Of a stretch of DNA of 62,000 nucleotides, positions 16,701 to 27,831 are shown piece after piece. Each line of letters starts with the position of its first letter. Positions within the stretch are counted from its first letter, which is position 1. This DNA is from Gnetum montanum (lineage: Eukaryota; Streptophyta; Gnetopsida; Gnetales; Gnetaceae): assembly GCA_015680685.1 (NCBI GenBank), contig MNCI01036755.1, positions 1 through 62,000 of the forward strand. Direction: 5' to 3'. The notes under the pieces are model-generated. The model made no database searches. It was not told the origin of the DNA and saw only the letters and a program-made list of their open reading frames with translations. The translations under genes were made by a program, and so were the position numbers.

Positions 16701-17395
16701 CATTATTGAATTGGAGTTATCATTTGTTATTAGGCATTAGGTACCATCTTGTTTTGTGATTGCTATGTGTAGGCACCTTTGTACATATGTTGTTTCAACA
16801 CACTTCTTGCATACTATGATGAATGTACTATTTACAACTTATATTATTTTTCATATAATGGAATCCTATGTCACTATACGTGATGCATGGAATCCTCTTC
16901 TTCTTGACCATTTCAAATTCATTTTCCTTGGATATTTCCAAGGAGAGGTCTATGATCCCTTTGATAATTAGGAAGTCCCCCTTAAGTTGTCTACATGAAT
17001 GACTATGGAATTTTTTGGATATGACCATCCATAGATGATGGTCATGATATCCTCTACTAGTCCTAAAGAAATGTTGATGGATTGATCATAAAGCTTCAAC
17101 TTGATGTTACCATTTTCAACTAGAGGCAAGTTTCAAGTTTTAAACATTTCTTGGGAAATTAAGTTAATCTTAGTACTTGAGTCTAGTAGAGCTTTGCATG
17201 AATCATTTCTTATAATTTGTAAATAAATTATAAGACTTCCAAGATTAGATCTTTTCCTAGGAAGGTGTCCTACCTTAATCCAGTTTGTGACTACATGAGT
17301 TAACATGAAAAGATGTACATTTTGGAATCTTTGGTTTGAAGGTGACTTAGTGATTATTTCAAAAACACCTTGAGAAGGATTAACAATCACAGATA
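13800..17395 (-). pseudogene. element F pol: protease, RT, RNase H and integrase relic
   Basis: Decayed polyprotein read 5' to 3' from 17395 downward. The protease shows ALLDSSTKINLI (about 17161-17196; D-S-S replaces the usual D-S/T-G). The linker contains LKFKSLSTTLEYVFL and the segment before RT includes QRRLNPK, the Athila style. RT segments include DHFSLPCMNQVLE and GTFAYRKIFFDLCN (15898-16160). RNase H follows at about 15400-15090. The integrase core appears as FDLFGIDFIRPITPM (about 14540-14590) and YHPQAKSQAKV (about 14250). Stops and frameshifts are frequent. The assignment to the Athila lineage rests on motif style only. Confidence 0.8.
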
Positions 17396-17399
17396 TCTA

Positions 17400-19789
17400 T
17401 TAGACTGTTACTAGAATGGAAACTAGAAAATCATGGCATTAGAACAATTTTAGCCTTGAATCACAAGGGCCTTTGAAAAATGGGATTTAAGGCACCATGG
17501 ATGATTTGGCTGATCACCCAAGGTCTTACAAAATGTAAAAGAAAATGTAAATGATGGTGAAAATCAAAACATTGTAGATTCAAAATGAAAACAAAGACAG
17601 AAATGAAAGCTCAAAATTAAATCTACGCAACAATGAACTATAACTTTATTGAAATGGAAAATGATAAAGTATGAGGTCCAAAAGGTATAGATTTGTGTGT
17701 TGGGTGCACAAAAAGTTCACTGAGGAGGAGCTTGAAGTTCATTGGAGCATCCATTTTGCACTCAAAACTCCATAATTTGGATGCTTCCCAACCCTCATTT
17801 CTAGTAACTCCTTGCTAGTTTCCACCAAAATTTGCAGTTTTGATCATGAAATGGTATTCCACTCTTGAGAAGTGATATTACACTGGGAGTCTTGAATGCC
17901 CAACGTAGATACCAATTTTCTTTCCAAGGTGTTGGGAGGTCACAAAGGCTCTTGGTTGCAAGAGTGTGCAAAATGCTTTTAGGCTATGGAACTGCTCAAA
18001 GTTGGGAACTAGAATAAGGTATTCCCATTTGATTTTTATAGGTGTGGAATTGCTATTCTTAGGTCTATGCATCACTATCATGATTACTGATAGATTGATG
18101 TCTAATTACAAGTTCAATGGTCATCAATATTTAGCATAGTTGACCAATTATAGTAAGTTTGGAATACATTGTAGTCACCAAATCCCATCTAAATACTATA
18201 AATAGTAAATAGAATTTTGTGACTACATTGGCATCATCCCAACTATGTTGACCATGGTGGACTTTGATGAGGTTGCTAGAAAATGCTAATGAATTTGATG
18301 TCTATGTTAGCCATACTACAACTGTTGAAGACTTGGGGTAACTAAGTTGGAGTTGTTGTTGGCAAAATGGAACATGGAAAATCCCAACAATTCCAACATT
18401 GGATCTACATTGGGTTTTGATGATGATTACATTGGGTTTTTTTTGGAAAATGGAAACCGAACATCATCTACATTGGGGGTAGATGATTCTAACGTAGTTG
18501 AGGTTATACCTTTACAAAAACCCATGAAAATGTCAAATTTGACAATCCTCAAGGCATTGTCAGCCTTCCCAAGCCAAAATATAGACATGAGGTACCTTTT
18601 TGCACTTGGGAAGTAAGGCAATAATAACTTTTGAGGCATTGCTCAATCCTAAAAAGCTAAAGTATGTAAGGTTGTAGTTCATGGACTACAAATCTTACAT
18701 TTACAATAAAATCTTGCCTCAAGTTGAAAAATGGAGATTACAATTTGCAACATGAATTTTCTTGATGGTGTTTCATTGGCCCCTCTTTGTTGGTAGTTAG
18801 AGAATTGACCCAAGAAACATTGACAAAGAAATACAAAACACCACTGCAGGTCCATCACCAATGTTCCCTTTCAACACTCGATTTAGTAGTGTCGAGCCAT
18901 GCCAAAGAGTTCTTGTAATGATGTGATAAGGTTAGGTTGAGGGATATCATTGGCTATAGGAAAACAATCACAAGGTTAAAAATGAGTTCCAAATGTTGAC
19001 ATCATGGCTATGGTATGACACTAACATGTTGGTCATTCCATAGTTCTTTGCACTTCATGTTTGAAAGTGTTGGTTGTTTGACAATGTATTTAAGAAATCA
19101 ATACCTCACTCCAAGGCTTCTTTGGCCATTACACTCCTCTCCTTGTATGTTTGAAGCCATTGGTTTGTGTTTTTAGGCTTCATTGGTTGTTCGACTTCTT
19201 GGAAATTTGCTTTTTCATTTTTTTTGTTAGGATGAAACCTTCATTGGATTTCATTACTAAGGCTAGTTTTGATTTGGTTTTTCCATCAAATGAGATGTAT
19301 TACACTTGATGGACTTATTGGTGGAGTATGACAAAGGGATGTCATGTGGCCATAATGCTTGAATGTCAAACATTGTTCATCACTGGTATTTAGGATAAGG
19401 AAGGTTATGATCAGGGTATAGGGTTGGGCTTAAGGAAACGGTAACAACAATGATGTGGAATAAGCACTCTTGGCATGGTAGGATAAACTTACCAAATCAT
19501 GTGCATCGAGGTCACATGATGACTTGCTACCATAATGAGTTGCACCTTTACAATGATTCTAGGCTTCATTCTACAAGTACAACTCCCATAGAACAAGAAA
19601 ATCAAACTAAGGAGTCATGTTGTTACAAGACAATATATAAGGCCATGTAAATTGATCAGCGAACCAAGTTACCAAAGCTTACACATGTTACAAATTTTCA
19701 CAATGCATTTGTTGTGCAAAAAGAGGCCATGTAGGCTCACTTGTCATTAGTTGTCAAATCCATTACTATCAACTGTTGCTTCTCATAGG
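17400..19789. other. unassigned DNA between elements F and E
   Basis: 2.4 kb without a recognisable domain. It should contain the 3' end of element E (minus strand) and the truncation point of F, but no LTR boundary could be fixed. Near 18130-18300 it has words such as GTGACTACATTGGC and CCCAACTATGTTG that echo the 189-bp array at 43.7-45.6 kb. Short ORFs here (for example 18347-18616) have no supporting evidence. Confidence 0.35.
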
Positions 19790-20178
19790 CTACATGTAGT
19801 ATGGCTTTAGATAGGAATGATTAATCAGATTAGCTAACTCATTTTCATCCATGTCTACTATCCTGAAGGCTCCATTATTGTAGGTCTTAGAATTTTCTTG
19901 CATGCTCACAGACCACTTGGAGAACCAAGTCTTCTTCTTTAATCTTGTGCTTGCTCAGGTTATGGTGGTGTTACCATTTTTGCCTCTCCTAGTACCACTC
20001 GATGTGAGCAAGTGTTCATACCCATTGCTCCTTCACCGAGTCAAGGTCCATGGTGCATAGCTCCTTATTCTATTCATCATTGATGAATTCCAATAGGGCT
20101 ACTCATAGTGATGGAACTTGTAATTCAAGAGGCAAAACAACTTCAGAACCATAAACTAGACTGTATGGGGTTACACCA
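19790..20178 (-). pseudogene. element E pol, C-terminal fragment (integrase end)
   Basis: Reads TPYSLVYGSE (20142-20171), a conserved integrase segment of Ty3/gypsy pol, then IKEEDLVLQ and a terminal FRIVDMDENELANL ending LKPYY near a TAG at 19790-19792. It is cut off at 20178 by element B; the upstream part of the same pol continues at 31521. The TSD copy CACCA at 20174-20178 is part of this sequence. Several stops show decay. Confidence 0.85.
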
Positions 20179-21791
20179 TGATGAGTGGTGAGGTGCCCCT
20201 ATGCCCAACCATATGAATACAAGTGTGTATGCATGATCTAGCTGAACTCCATGGATGGGCTAATCATGAGTTCTAAGATAGTGATTATGCTTCATTATTC
20301 ATTGTCTTCCCATGTCAGACTAGTGGAAGCTTTGTCACGTATCGTTTAGTCCAAAGTGAGGTGTATGATGTAATGCTTTAATGCTACTCCTACTATGAAA
20401 TGATAATAAAGAGTTGATTAACTAAAGGTATGAAATAAATCCTATATTTAACCTAAGGCGATGAGTATCTAAACTTGATTGTCCGTATACACTTTTGGCT
20501 TCACGTAGTCACTGCTAGGATTACCAAATGCTAATCGCTACTGGGTTACCAGACAATACGCTTATGTGTTCACAATTGGTTGTACTCATTCCACTTAATG
20601 ATGAGGAACATAAATAACATTAATTAGAAACAATAATAAGTAAAGACATTGAAATTTTAATCTAAGAAAATCACAAATGCAAAGTGGATGCTGCAATGAT
20701 GTAAATGATCATGATCTTTATTGCCAAACATGTAATGTACCCAAGTACATTGCACTCAAATAAGGATGTCATGCAACCATACACATCACACTATGGGCAT
20801 ACATTGTAACTAAAATTGGAAAAACTTCTAACTAACTGATGAGTGACGAGGTACCCCTACACTCAACCATATGAATACGAGCGTTACATGCGCGATCTGG
20901 TCGAACTCCGTAGACTAAGTGCCTACACACCTTATGGAACATCTAAGGTTAATCAATCATTGTCCTCTCAAGCTTACTTGTATTTGTCATGGTTTTATGA
21001 TTAAGTAAGCTTGAGGCATGTGATTTTAATATCTTTTATGTTTTTATCGCCTATGCTAAGAGAGGAAAGGGTGGAGAAACTAAGTAACTAACTTTCACTA
21101 ACTAAGCTTTAATTATCCTAGCATCAGTATCTATTCCCACTTTCCATTCATACCTTGAACCAATGCAACACTACTGGGATTACCAAACGCTATTCGTTAC
21201 TGGGATTACCAAACATAACGCACGTGCTCGAAGCAGTCGTATTGAATGCACTTAACTATGAGAGTTGAGGGTTGATAGAGATTAAGTCCTTAAGAAAGAA
21301 TTTAAACATTTAACAATAATTAAAGTCCTATTTAGCTTAGTCCATATGCTACAAGGTTTATCCAAAAGTTCATCTTTATTTTCGTACACAATTATGTGCT
21401 CAGGTACAGAATTGCTTGAATAAAAATCCGTTCACTTTGGGACTCCTACTGCAGGCACATGGAAATTATTCTAACTCTGGAATGAAAAAATGGTAAGAGT
21501 TTGGCTAAGGTCTAGATCTAGATGAAAAAAAAGGGAGAGTTGCCTCTTATTTATAGAACTGGTAATGGATTGTGATATCGTGTATGTGATATCGCAGCTT
21601 CTGATGCGATATTGCGTACGCGATATCGCATCCTATCACTAACTTTTTCTATCTTTTATCTCTACCTATCTGTCTATGTATCTCCCCTATGTGATATTTA
21701 TAGGTGAGCATGGCAGAAACGACATCAAATATTTGACATTGCCTACAAACCTCGATATTGGAGCCCCGATATCACTTCTGATGACTCATCT
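20179..21791 (-). repeat. 3' LTR of element B (interrupted)
   Basis: Composed of 20179-20836 and 21644-21791, together 806 bp, exactly the length of the 5' LTR. On the minus strand it starts AGATGAGTCATCAG next to the polypurine site and ends in ACTCATCA. It contains a TATA-like CCTATAAATATCAC and a degenerate (GATA)n tract. A complete solo LTR of a sister subfamily is inserted within it. Confidence 0.88.
20837..21638 (-). mobile_element. solo LTR nested in the 3' LTR of element B
   Basis: 802-bp LTR starting TGATGAGTGACGAGGTACCC on the plus strand and ending CCTATCA. It is flanked by perfect 5-bp duplications CTAAC (20832-20836 and 21639-21643). Removing it and one duplication restores the continuity seen in the intact 5' LTR at 31360-31400. 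No internal sequence remains, as expected after recombination between the two LTRs of a former full element. Its U3 holds a 30-base near-perfect palindrome centred on GTAC (21603-21632). Confidence 0.92.
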
Positions 21792-21800
21792 TACCCCCAT
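21792..21800 (-). other. polypurine tract of element B
   Basis: Minus strand ATGGGGGTA directly before the 3' LTR, with GAGTTTTCATTCAGTC upstream. It matches the site in the inverted copy at 26985-26993 and those in elements C and F. Confidence 0.65.
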
Positions 21801-21963
21801 GACTGAATGAAAACTCTTCCTCAAGTTTCGTACAAAATGGTGAAAGGTATGGGATTATTGACTGACAAGACAATCATTGCATTGTAGTGGTGTTTTATTA
21901 CAATAGAATGATGACACATTGCAAGGATTAGAATTAAGAACAAAAAGAAGAATGATGGAGCCA

Positions 21964-24800
21964 CTACATTGTGCCAGGAGGTGGTGGCTCTTTCATAATC
22001 TTCTTTCCTTTGCTTTTATCTCCTAGTTTTGGAGGCTTGTGATGATATAGCAGCGATTGAAATTTCTCCTCCTCTATTTTAGGATCATGCACAGTCCATG
22101 CAGATGATCTTATGTGTGAGGGAACTAGCACATCCCATGGACACGACAGCTGTGAAAACATTTGATTGGCTTTGACATACCAAGCCACAAACTTCCATCT
22201 CTCCTCTTTAAATGCCTTGGCCTTATCTCTCAGCACTTGATAATCAACAAAGCATCGGGCCAAGTTTGCAACTACATCTTTCTTTCCATGGTATCTCACC
22301 TTAACTACCTTCAATTCTGTAGTTACAACTACTAGCTTGTCAAGAGTTGCTTTGCGGTCAACAACCTCCTTTTCATAAAACATGTATGAGGAAGCTACTT
22401 GCCTCTTAAGCTCATTGCACGAGTGCCCGACTGTCAACATCACCAAGTTGGCATATCAAAGGTTGGCCAACTCCATGTACTCTTTTAGATCAGCAATCTG
22501 CAGGTCTCGACTTTTAACCTCTGCCTAGTGAGCAAGGGCATATTTATCCAAGATGTTTCTCTAGTTGGATTGTTGGGCCATGAAGGAATCAATCTAGCCT
22601 TTTTCCATCTAGGTTTCTTTTTCAATGACTTCTTTGTACATGCCCACCTAGTCACGGAAGTGCTCCTTGAGGTGATCATGCTTTTTGGCCTTGTTCTGCC
22701 ATGCACTAATTTCAATGACTGAATTTTGTCCAATAGCACATACCTCCTCCATATAGAGGGTTTGATTTTCTTGGATGAGGCAACTCATGTCGTGGTTGAC
22801 CCACACTAGCTACTCTCTTAGTTGGTGGATGTTGTCTTCTAACAAATTCTTTTGTTGATCAATGGTGGTCAACTTATTATTTGTTGCAATTAATTGCTTA
22901 TTTTCTTCTTGTAGGATGGTAAGGATCTTGAGATGCACATGAGTTCGTGCTTCTACAACAAAAGCATCCCATACCACCTACTCTCTTTCCTGTGCCAGGG
23001 TTTTATTCTCTTCTATCATCTAAGCCAATTGCTAAATTTTGAAAGCCTCCATTATCTCAGGCGGGATCAATGAAGATGGATCCCACCTTTCCGCCCTTAA
23101 GGTTGTGAGCTCTTGATGAAGCCTTTGGGCTTCCACTTCTACATTCTTGACCCTATGCTTGGCAATGAAAAGTTTTCCTTTTGTTGAAATCATTTCAGAA
23201 TATACTGTAGTGACATCATTAGGGATGTTGAACAAGGAGGTCATTACCTACCCTGTCTGCAGCAGTCTGTCCAACACATCCTCATGTTCAACCAAAGTCA
23301 TGGTGATACCAACCAATGTTTGTGCATCCTGTGCACCTATGAGATCTATCAGTGGTACAACAAGGATGTTAAAGGATTCTTTAATGTGATTCTTGATAAT
23401 GTCCATTGCACCTATTGCATCCTGGTGTTGCATGACTACAACTATAGTCCCTTCACCAATTTTGAGCATTACTTGAAATGATGAGATGTTCCCAAAGATC
23501 TATTGTGACCACTAGGCCTCTTGTTCAAACTGGAGTGAAACATGTCCTATGGTAGGATCAGTAGACATCGTGGACTAGAATGCATCATCAAGAACTCGAA
23601 AGAGACTTGACTCATTAGGTGTTCCCCAGCTCAAGAGGTCTGAGATCTGCTAGAGATGACTAAGTGCAAGCCTATAATCATAAATTGGTGGCTATTGCTA
23701 AGGTGGTTGAGACAGCGGTGATAGTTGTTTAGATTGTGGTCTGTGGCTAGGTCCTACTTCCTACTGCTACTTTGCCTACACCAACTGGTGCTTGAGTTGT
23801 TTGATTTGTTGCTCTAGTTGGGTAATATATCCTTGCATTGGTGTTTACTCTTCCTATTGTTCTTCCTCTCCGAGATCTTTTCTTAGAGGCATTGGTTTGA
23901 GAAGTTCTACAAAAGAAGCATTTAAAGCTTTGTAGGATACATCATTGGTATAACTAAGGATTCCAACACATTGACACAGTTTTTAGATTAGACAGGGGAA
24001 CGACAAAGTGAGCCTCCCCATCTTCACCTCTTCAAATTACTGCTCGATCTCCATGAAGTATAGTTGGGGAATGTTGGCTTGAATTTTTTCCATTTACACA
24101 ACACATCCCTTAGCCACATAGGTGGATAGAAGATTGAGCCCCTTCGTTGGGAATAAATGATATGTCCCAATTTTGAAATAGGTACGCTCTTCTAGGGTCA
24201 GTCCATTGTATAACTTATTCTCATTGTCAAAAGCATGTTTCAACCATAGCTTATAGCTCTCTGGATTAAGTTGGGTTGACAGAACCGACAATTACATTCC
24301 AACATTTGGCAAATTTAGGGCTTCAGTGATTTCCTTGATAAAATAAGAGACTATGACCCCACCAATTCTTACAGTGGTACCTTCTTTCTTTACCATGCCA
24401 AAAGGAATAAGTCTTCCCAAGGTACCCATTTTGCATTTTCACAAAAAATTGGCCAAAATGGAGACACTTGCAACTATGTCCTCATTGATTGAGGGGTGAA
24501 CTCCATGAATGGCCCAAAGTTCATTTCCACAATGACTGAGGCCAATGTGGAATGTGCTTGAATGGCAGCAAGGCATTCTGGTGACAATGTGAGTTGTTGT
24601 CCTTGCACTTGAGGTGTTGCCTCTACCTGAATAGGTTGAAATTTAGTAGGGACTTCTTGAAGGGCTTCTTGATGGATGTTGTATGACTATGCCTCCTACT
24701 CAATTGGTGGCCCTTGCTAGCCAATTTGACCTGAATTCCCCTAAGGGCATTTTCTCAATCCCTATGATGGATCACCTTGGGTTGCTTATTTGGGGGCCAT
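21964..24800 (-). pseudogene. extra ORF of element B (envelope position), coiled-coil protein relic
   Basis: Runs from ATG at 24798-24800 (MAPK) to TAG at 21964-21966. Interrupted by stops and frameshifts, but long stretches stay readable: 24291-24094 (LWLKHAFDNENKLYNGLT...), 23469-23248 (MDIIKNHIKESFN... and VEHEDVLDRLLQ), 23244-23032 and 22446-21964. The N-terminal third looks globular and resembles the same region of element F. Most of the remainder is heptad-rich coiled coil (ENKQLIATNNKLTTIDQQ), and the tail is basic and proline-rich (KGKKIMKEPPPPGTM). No membrane span or catalytic motif is visible. The protein probably self-associates, but its role is unknown. Confidence 0.65.
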
Positions 24801-25156
24801 CTACAGTTACAAAAAACATTAGGTTACTGAGGGATCCTTGTATTGATCATGTTACTTATGTATACCCTAGTCAACCTTCAGTGTATGTTATAGCCATGTT
24901 ATATTGTAGAGTTAAGGCCTTACTTACTTTTGTTTTTCAAAATGGTCTAATAAGATAGTTAAGGAACTTAGGGATACGTAAAAAGTATCTTTGGCATGGT
25001 GGGAAATGTTTATTTACTCATTTAGCTTTGATTTTACCTAGTGTATTCATTGTTTACCCGTAGAATACCTTTAAGGTGATAGTGATTTTTGAAGAAGAAA
25101 TGTGATGTAATAATTGGCAGCTGTTGCTAAGGTGGTTGCGATGGTGGCGGATCTCA
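24801..25156 (-). other. element B leader of the extra ORF and inversion junction
   Basis: Sequence just upstream of the extra ORF start. At about 25108-25150 is a short copy, in plus orientation, of the stretch at 23684-23722 (the TTGCTAAGGTGGTTG block). It abuts the place where the sequence switches to the opposite strand. This is the low-coordinate breakpoint of the internal inversion. Confidence 0.5.
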
Positions 25157-26821
25157 GACCTCATGAGCTGGGAAACACATAAATGAGTCAAGTCTCTTTT
25201 GAGTTCTTAATGATGTAGTCCAGCCCACAGTGTTTGCTAATCTTACCACAAGGCAGGTTTCACTCTAGTCTAGACGAGAGGCCCAGTGGTCACAATAGAT
25301 ATCTAGGAATGTTACATCATTTCAAGTACTACTCGAAACTGGTGAAGGGGCTACAGTTGTAGTCATGCAATACCAAGATATGGCGGGTGAAATGGACATT
25401 ATCAAGGACCATATTAAAGAATCCTTTAACATCCCTATTGTACCATCAACGGATCTCACAAGTGCATGGGATGCAAAAACATTAGTTGGTCCCACTATGA
25501 CTCTAGTTGAACATGAGGATGTGTTGGATAGACTACTGCAGATAGGGTAGGTAATGACCTCCTTGTTTGACATCCCTAGCAATGTCACTATAGTATAGTC
25601 TGAACTAATTTCAAAAAATTAAAACTTGTCATTGCCGAGCACAGGGTCGTGCACGCAGAAGTAGAATCCAAAAGGCTTCATCAAGAGCTTGTAACCTTAA
25701 GGGCGGAAAGGTGGGTTCCATCTTCATTGATCTTGCCTCAGATAATGGAGGCTTTATGAACTCAATAATTGGCTTAGATGATAGAAGAGAATAAAACCCT
25801 GTCACAAGAAAGAGAGTAGGTGGTATGTGATGCTTTCATCATAGATGTGCAAACTCATGCATATCTCAAGGCCCTTATCACCCTACAAGAAGAAAATAAG
25901 TAGTTAACTATAGAAAATAATAAGTTGACTATCATTGAGTAGCAAAAGAATTTGTTAGAAGAAAGTGTTCACCAGCTAAGAGAGTAGCTGGTGTAGGTAA
26001 ACCATGACATGAGTTGCCTCGCCCAAGAAAATCAAACTCTCTCTATGGAGGAGGTATGTACTATCCAACAAAAGTTAGTCATTAAAATAAGCACATGGCA
26101 GAATGAGGCCAAAAAGCATGAGCGCCTCAAGGAGCACTTTCGTAACCAGGTGGCCATGTATAAAGAAGTCATTGAAAAAGAAATCTGGACGGCAAAGGGC
26201 CAGATCGATTCCTTTGTGGCCCAATGATCTAATTGAAGAAATATCCTAGATACATATGCCCTTGCTCACTAGGCAAAGGTTAAAAGCTAATCTAATATGA
26301 AAGAGTACATGGAGTTGGCCAACCTTCAATATGCCAACTTGACAATGTTGACAACTGAGCGCCTATGCAATGAGCTCAAGAGGCAAGTAGCCACCTCATA
26401 CGCATTGTATGAAAAGGAGGTTGTTGACCACAAAGTAGCTCTTGACAAGCTAGCGGTTGTAACTGTAGAATTGGAGGTAGTTAAGGTAAGCTACCATGGA
26501 TAGAAAGATGTAGCTACAGACTTAGCCAGATGCTTTGTTGATTATCAAGGGTTGAGAGATAAGGCCAAGGCATTTGAAGAGAAGAGAAGACAGTTTGTGG
26601 CTTGGTATATAAAAGCCAATCAAATGTTTCCATAGCTATCATGTCCGTGTGATGTGCTAGTTCCCTCACACATTAGATCATCTACATGGATTGTGCATGA
26701 TCCTAGAATAGAGGAGGAGAAATTTCAATCACTGTTATATCATCACAAGCCTCCAAAACTAGGAGATAAAGGTAAAGGAAAGGAGATTGTGGAAGAGCCA
26801 CCACCTCCTAGCACAACGTAG
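25157..26821 (+). pseudogene. inverted partial copy of the extra ORF
   Basis: The plus strand carries the last 1.66 kb of the same ORF that lies on the minus strand at 21964-23655. The readable segment 25365-25550 (MDIIKDHIKESFN...VEHEDVLDRLLQ) parallels 23469-23248; 26009-26227 and 26297-26503 parallel the coiled coil; the stop TAG is at 26819-26821 after a PPPP-type tail. The two copies differ at roughly one base in six by eye, so the duplication is not recent. Stops are frequent. Confidence 0.8.
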
Positions 26822-26984
26822 TGGCTCCATCATTCTTCTTTTTGTTCTTAATTCTGATCCTTGTAATGTGTCATCATTCTGTTGTAATAAAACACCACTA
26901 TAATGTAATGATTATCTCGTTAGTCAATAATCCCATACCTTTCATCATTTTGTATGAAACTCGAGGACAAGTTTTCATTCAGTT

Positions 26985-26993
26985 GTGGGGGTA
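26985..26993 (+). other. polypurine tract in the inverted segment
   Basis: GTGGGGGTA directly followed by TGATGAGTCATCA, preceded by GTTTTCATTCAGTT as in element B's own tract. Confidence 0.65.
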
Positions 26994-27803
26994 TGATGAG
27001 TCATCAAAAATGATATCAGGGCTCGGATATTGTGAATCTGATATCAAGGATCTAATATTAGGGTCAGTAGGCAATGTTGGATATTAGATGTCATTTCTAC
27101 CATGTGCGCTTATAAATATCACATAGGGGAGATAGATAGACAGATAGGTAGAGATAAAAGATAGATAGAATTAGTTATAAGTTTTTCCAATTTCAGTTCC
27201 AGTGTATGCCGTAGGGTGATGTTTATGGTTGCATGGCATCCTTATTCAAGTGCAATGTACTTGGTCACATTACATGTTCGGCAATAAAGATCGAGATCAT
27301 TTACATCATTGCAGCATCCACTTTGCATTTGTGATTTTCTTAGATTAAAATTTCAATGTATTTACTTATTGCTATTTCTAATTAATGTTATTTACGTTCC
27401 TCATCATTAAGCGAAATGAGTACAACTAATGGCTAACACGTAAGTGTATTGTCTGGTAACCTAGTAGAAATTAGCATTTGGTAATCCCAGTAGTGATTAT
27501 GTGAAGCCCAATGTGTGTACAGTTAATCAGGTTCAGATACTCATCGCCTTAGGTTAAATATAGGATTTAGTTCATACCTTTAGTTAATCAACTCTTTATT
27601 ATTGTTTCATAGTAGGAGTAGCATTAAAGCATTACATCATACACCTCACTTTGGACTAAACCATACGTGATAAAGCTTCCACTAGTCTAACGTGGGAAGA
27701 CAATGAACAACAAAGCACAATAACTATCCATGGAGTTCGACTGGATCACATGTTCGTGCTTGTATTCGTATGGGTGGGTGTAGGGGTACCTCTCCACTCA
27801 TCA
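26994..27803 (+). repeat. plus-oriented LTR inside element B
   Basis: 810-bp LTR starting TGATGAGTCATCAAAAATG and ending CCACTCATCA, of the same subfamily as B's own LTRs (it shares the GATA-type tract at about 27121-27165 and the CTTATAAATATCACATAGGG promoter block). It is preceded by a polypurine tract and followed by a primer-binding site, so in the inverted segment the order is ORF-tract-LTR-primer site. That order is internal to a one-LTR circle or to two elements joined head to tail. Confidence 0.88.
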
Positions 27804-27804
27804 T

Positions 27805-27821
27805 TGGTGCTGTTGTCAAGG
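27805..27821 (+). other. primer-binding site after the inverted LTR
   Basis: TGGTGCTGTTGTCAAGG follows the LTR after one base. Against the plant tRNA-Asp primer site TGGCGCCGTTGCCGGGG, recalled from tRNA-Asp sequences, every difference is a transition, most in CpG context. Confidence 0.7.
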
Positions 27822-27831
27822 TATTCATATG

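Larger units (their letters stand above)
7747..17400 (-). mobile_element. element F: Athila-like Ty3/gypsy retrotransposon, 5' end missing
   Basis: Minus-strand element with, from 3' to 5', a 3' LTR (7747-8624), a G-rich polypurine site (8625-8633), an extra ORF (8851-11687), a spacer, and a decayed pol with integrase, RNase H, RT and protease up to about 17400. Gag, primer site and 5' LTR are not seen above 17400. It is the only family member here that still carries both the extra ORF and pol, so it probably represents the autonomous form from which the pol-less elements B and C derive. Many stops and frameshifts show that it is inactive. Confidence 0.8.

Noticed and set aside
18347-18616. 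89-codon plus-strand ORF as a gene
   Set aside because: Overlaps a similar-length ORF on the other strand, lies in unassigned repeat-like DNA and has no recognisable motif.
27121-27165. Independent (GATA)n microsatellite locus
   Set aside because: The same tract occurs at the same place in the LTRs at 21644-21700 and 31375-31420, so it is part of this LTR subfamily.
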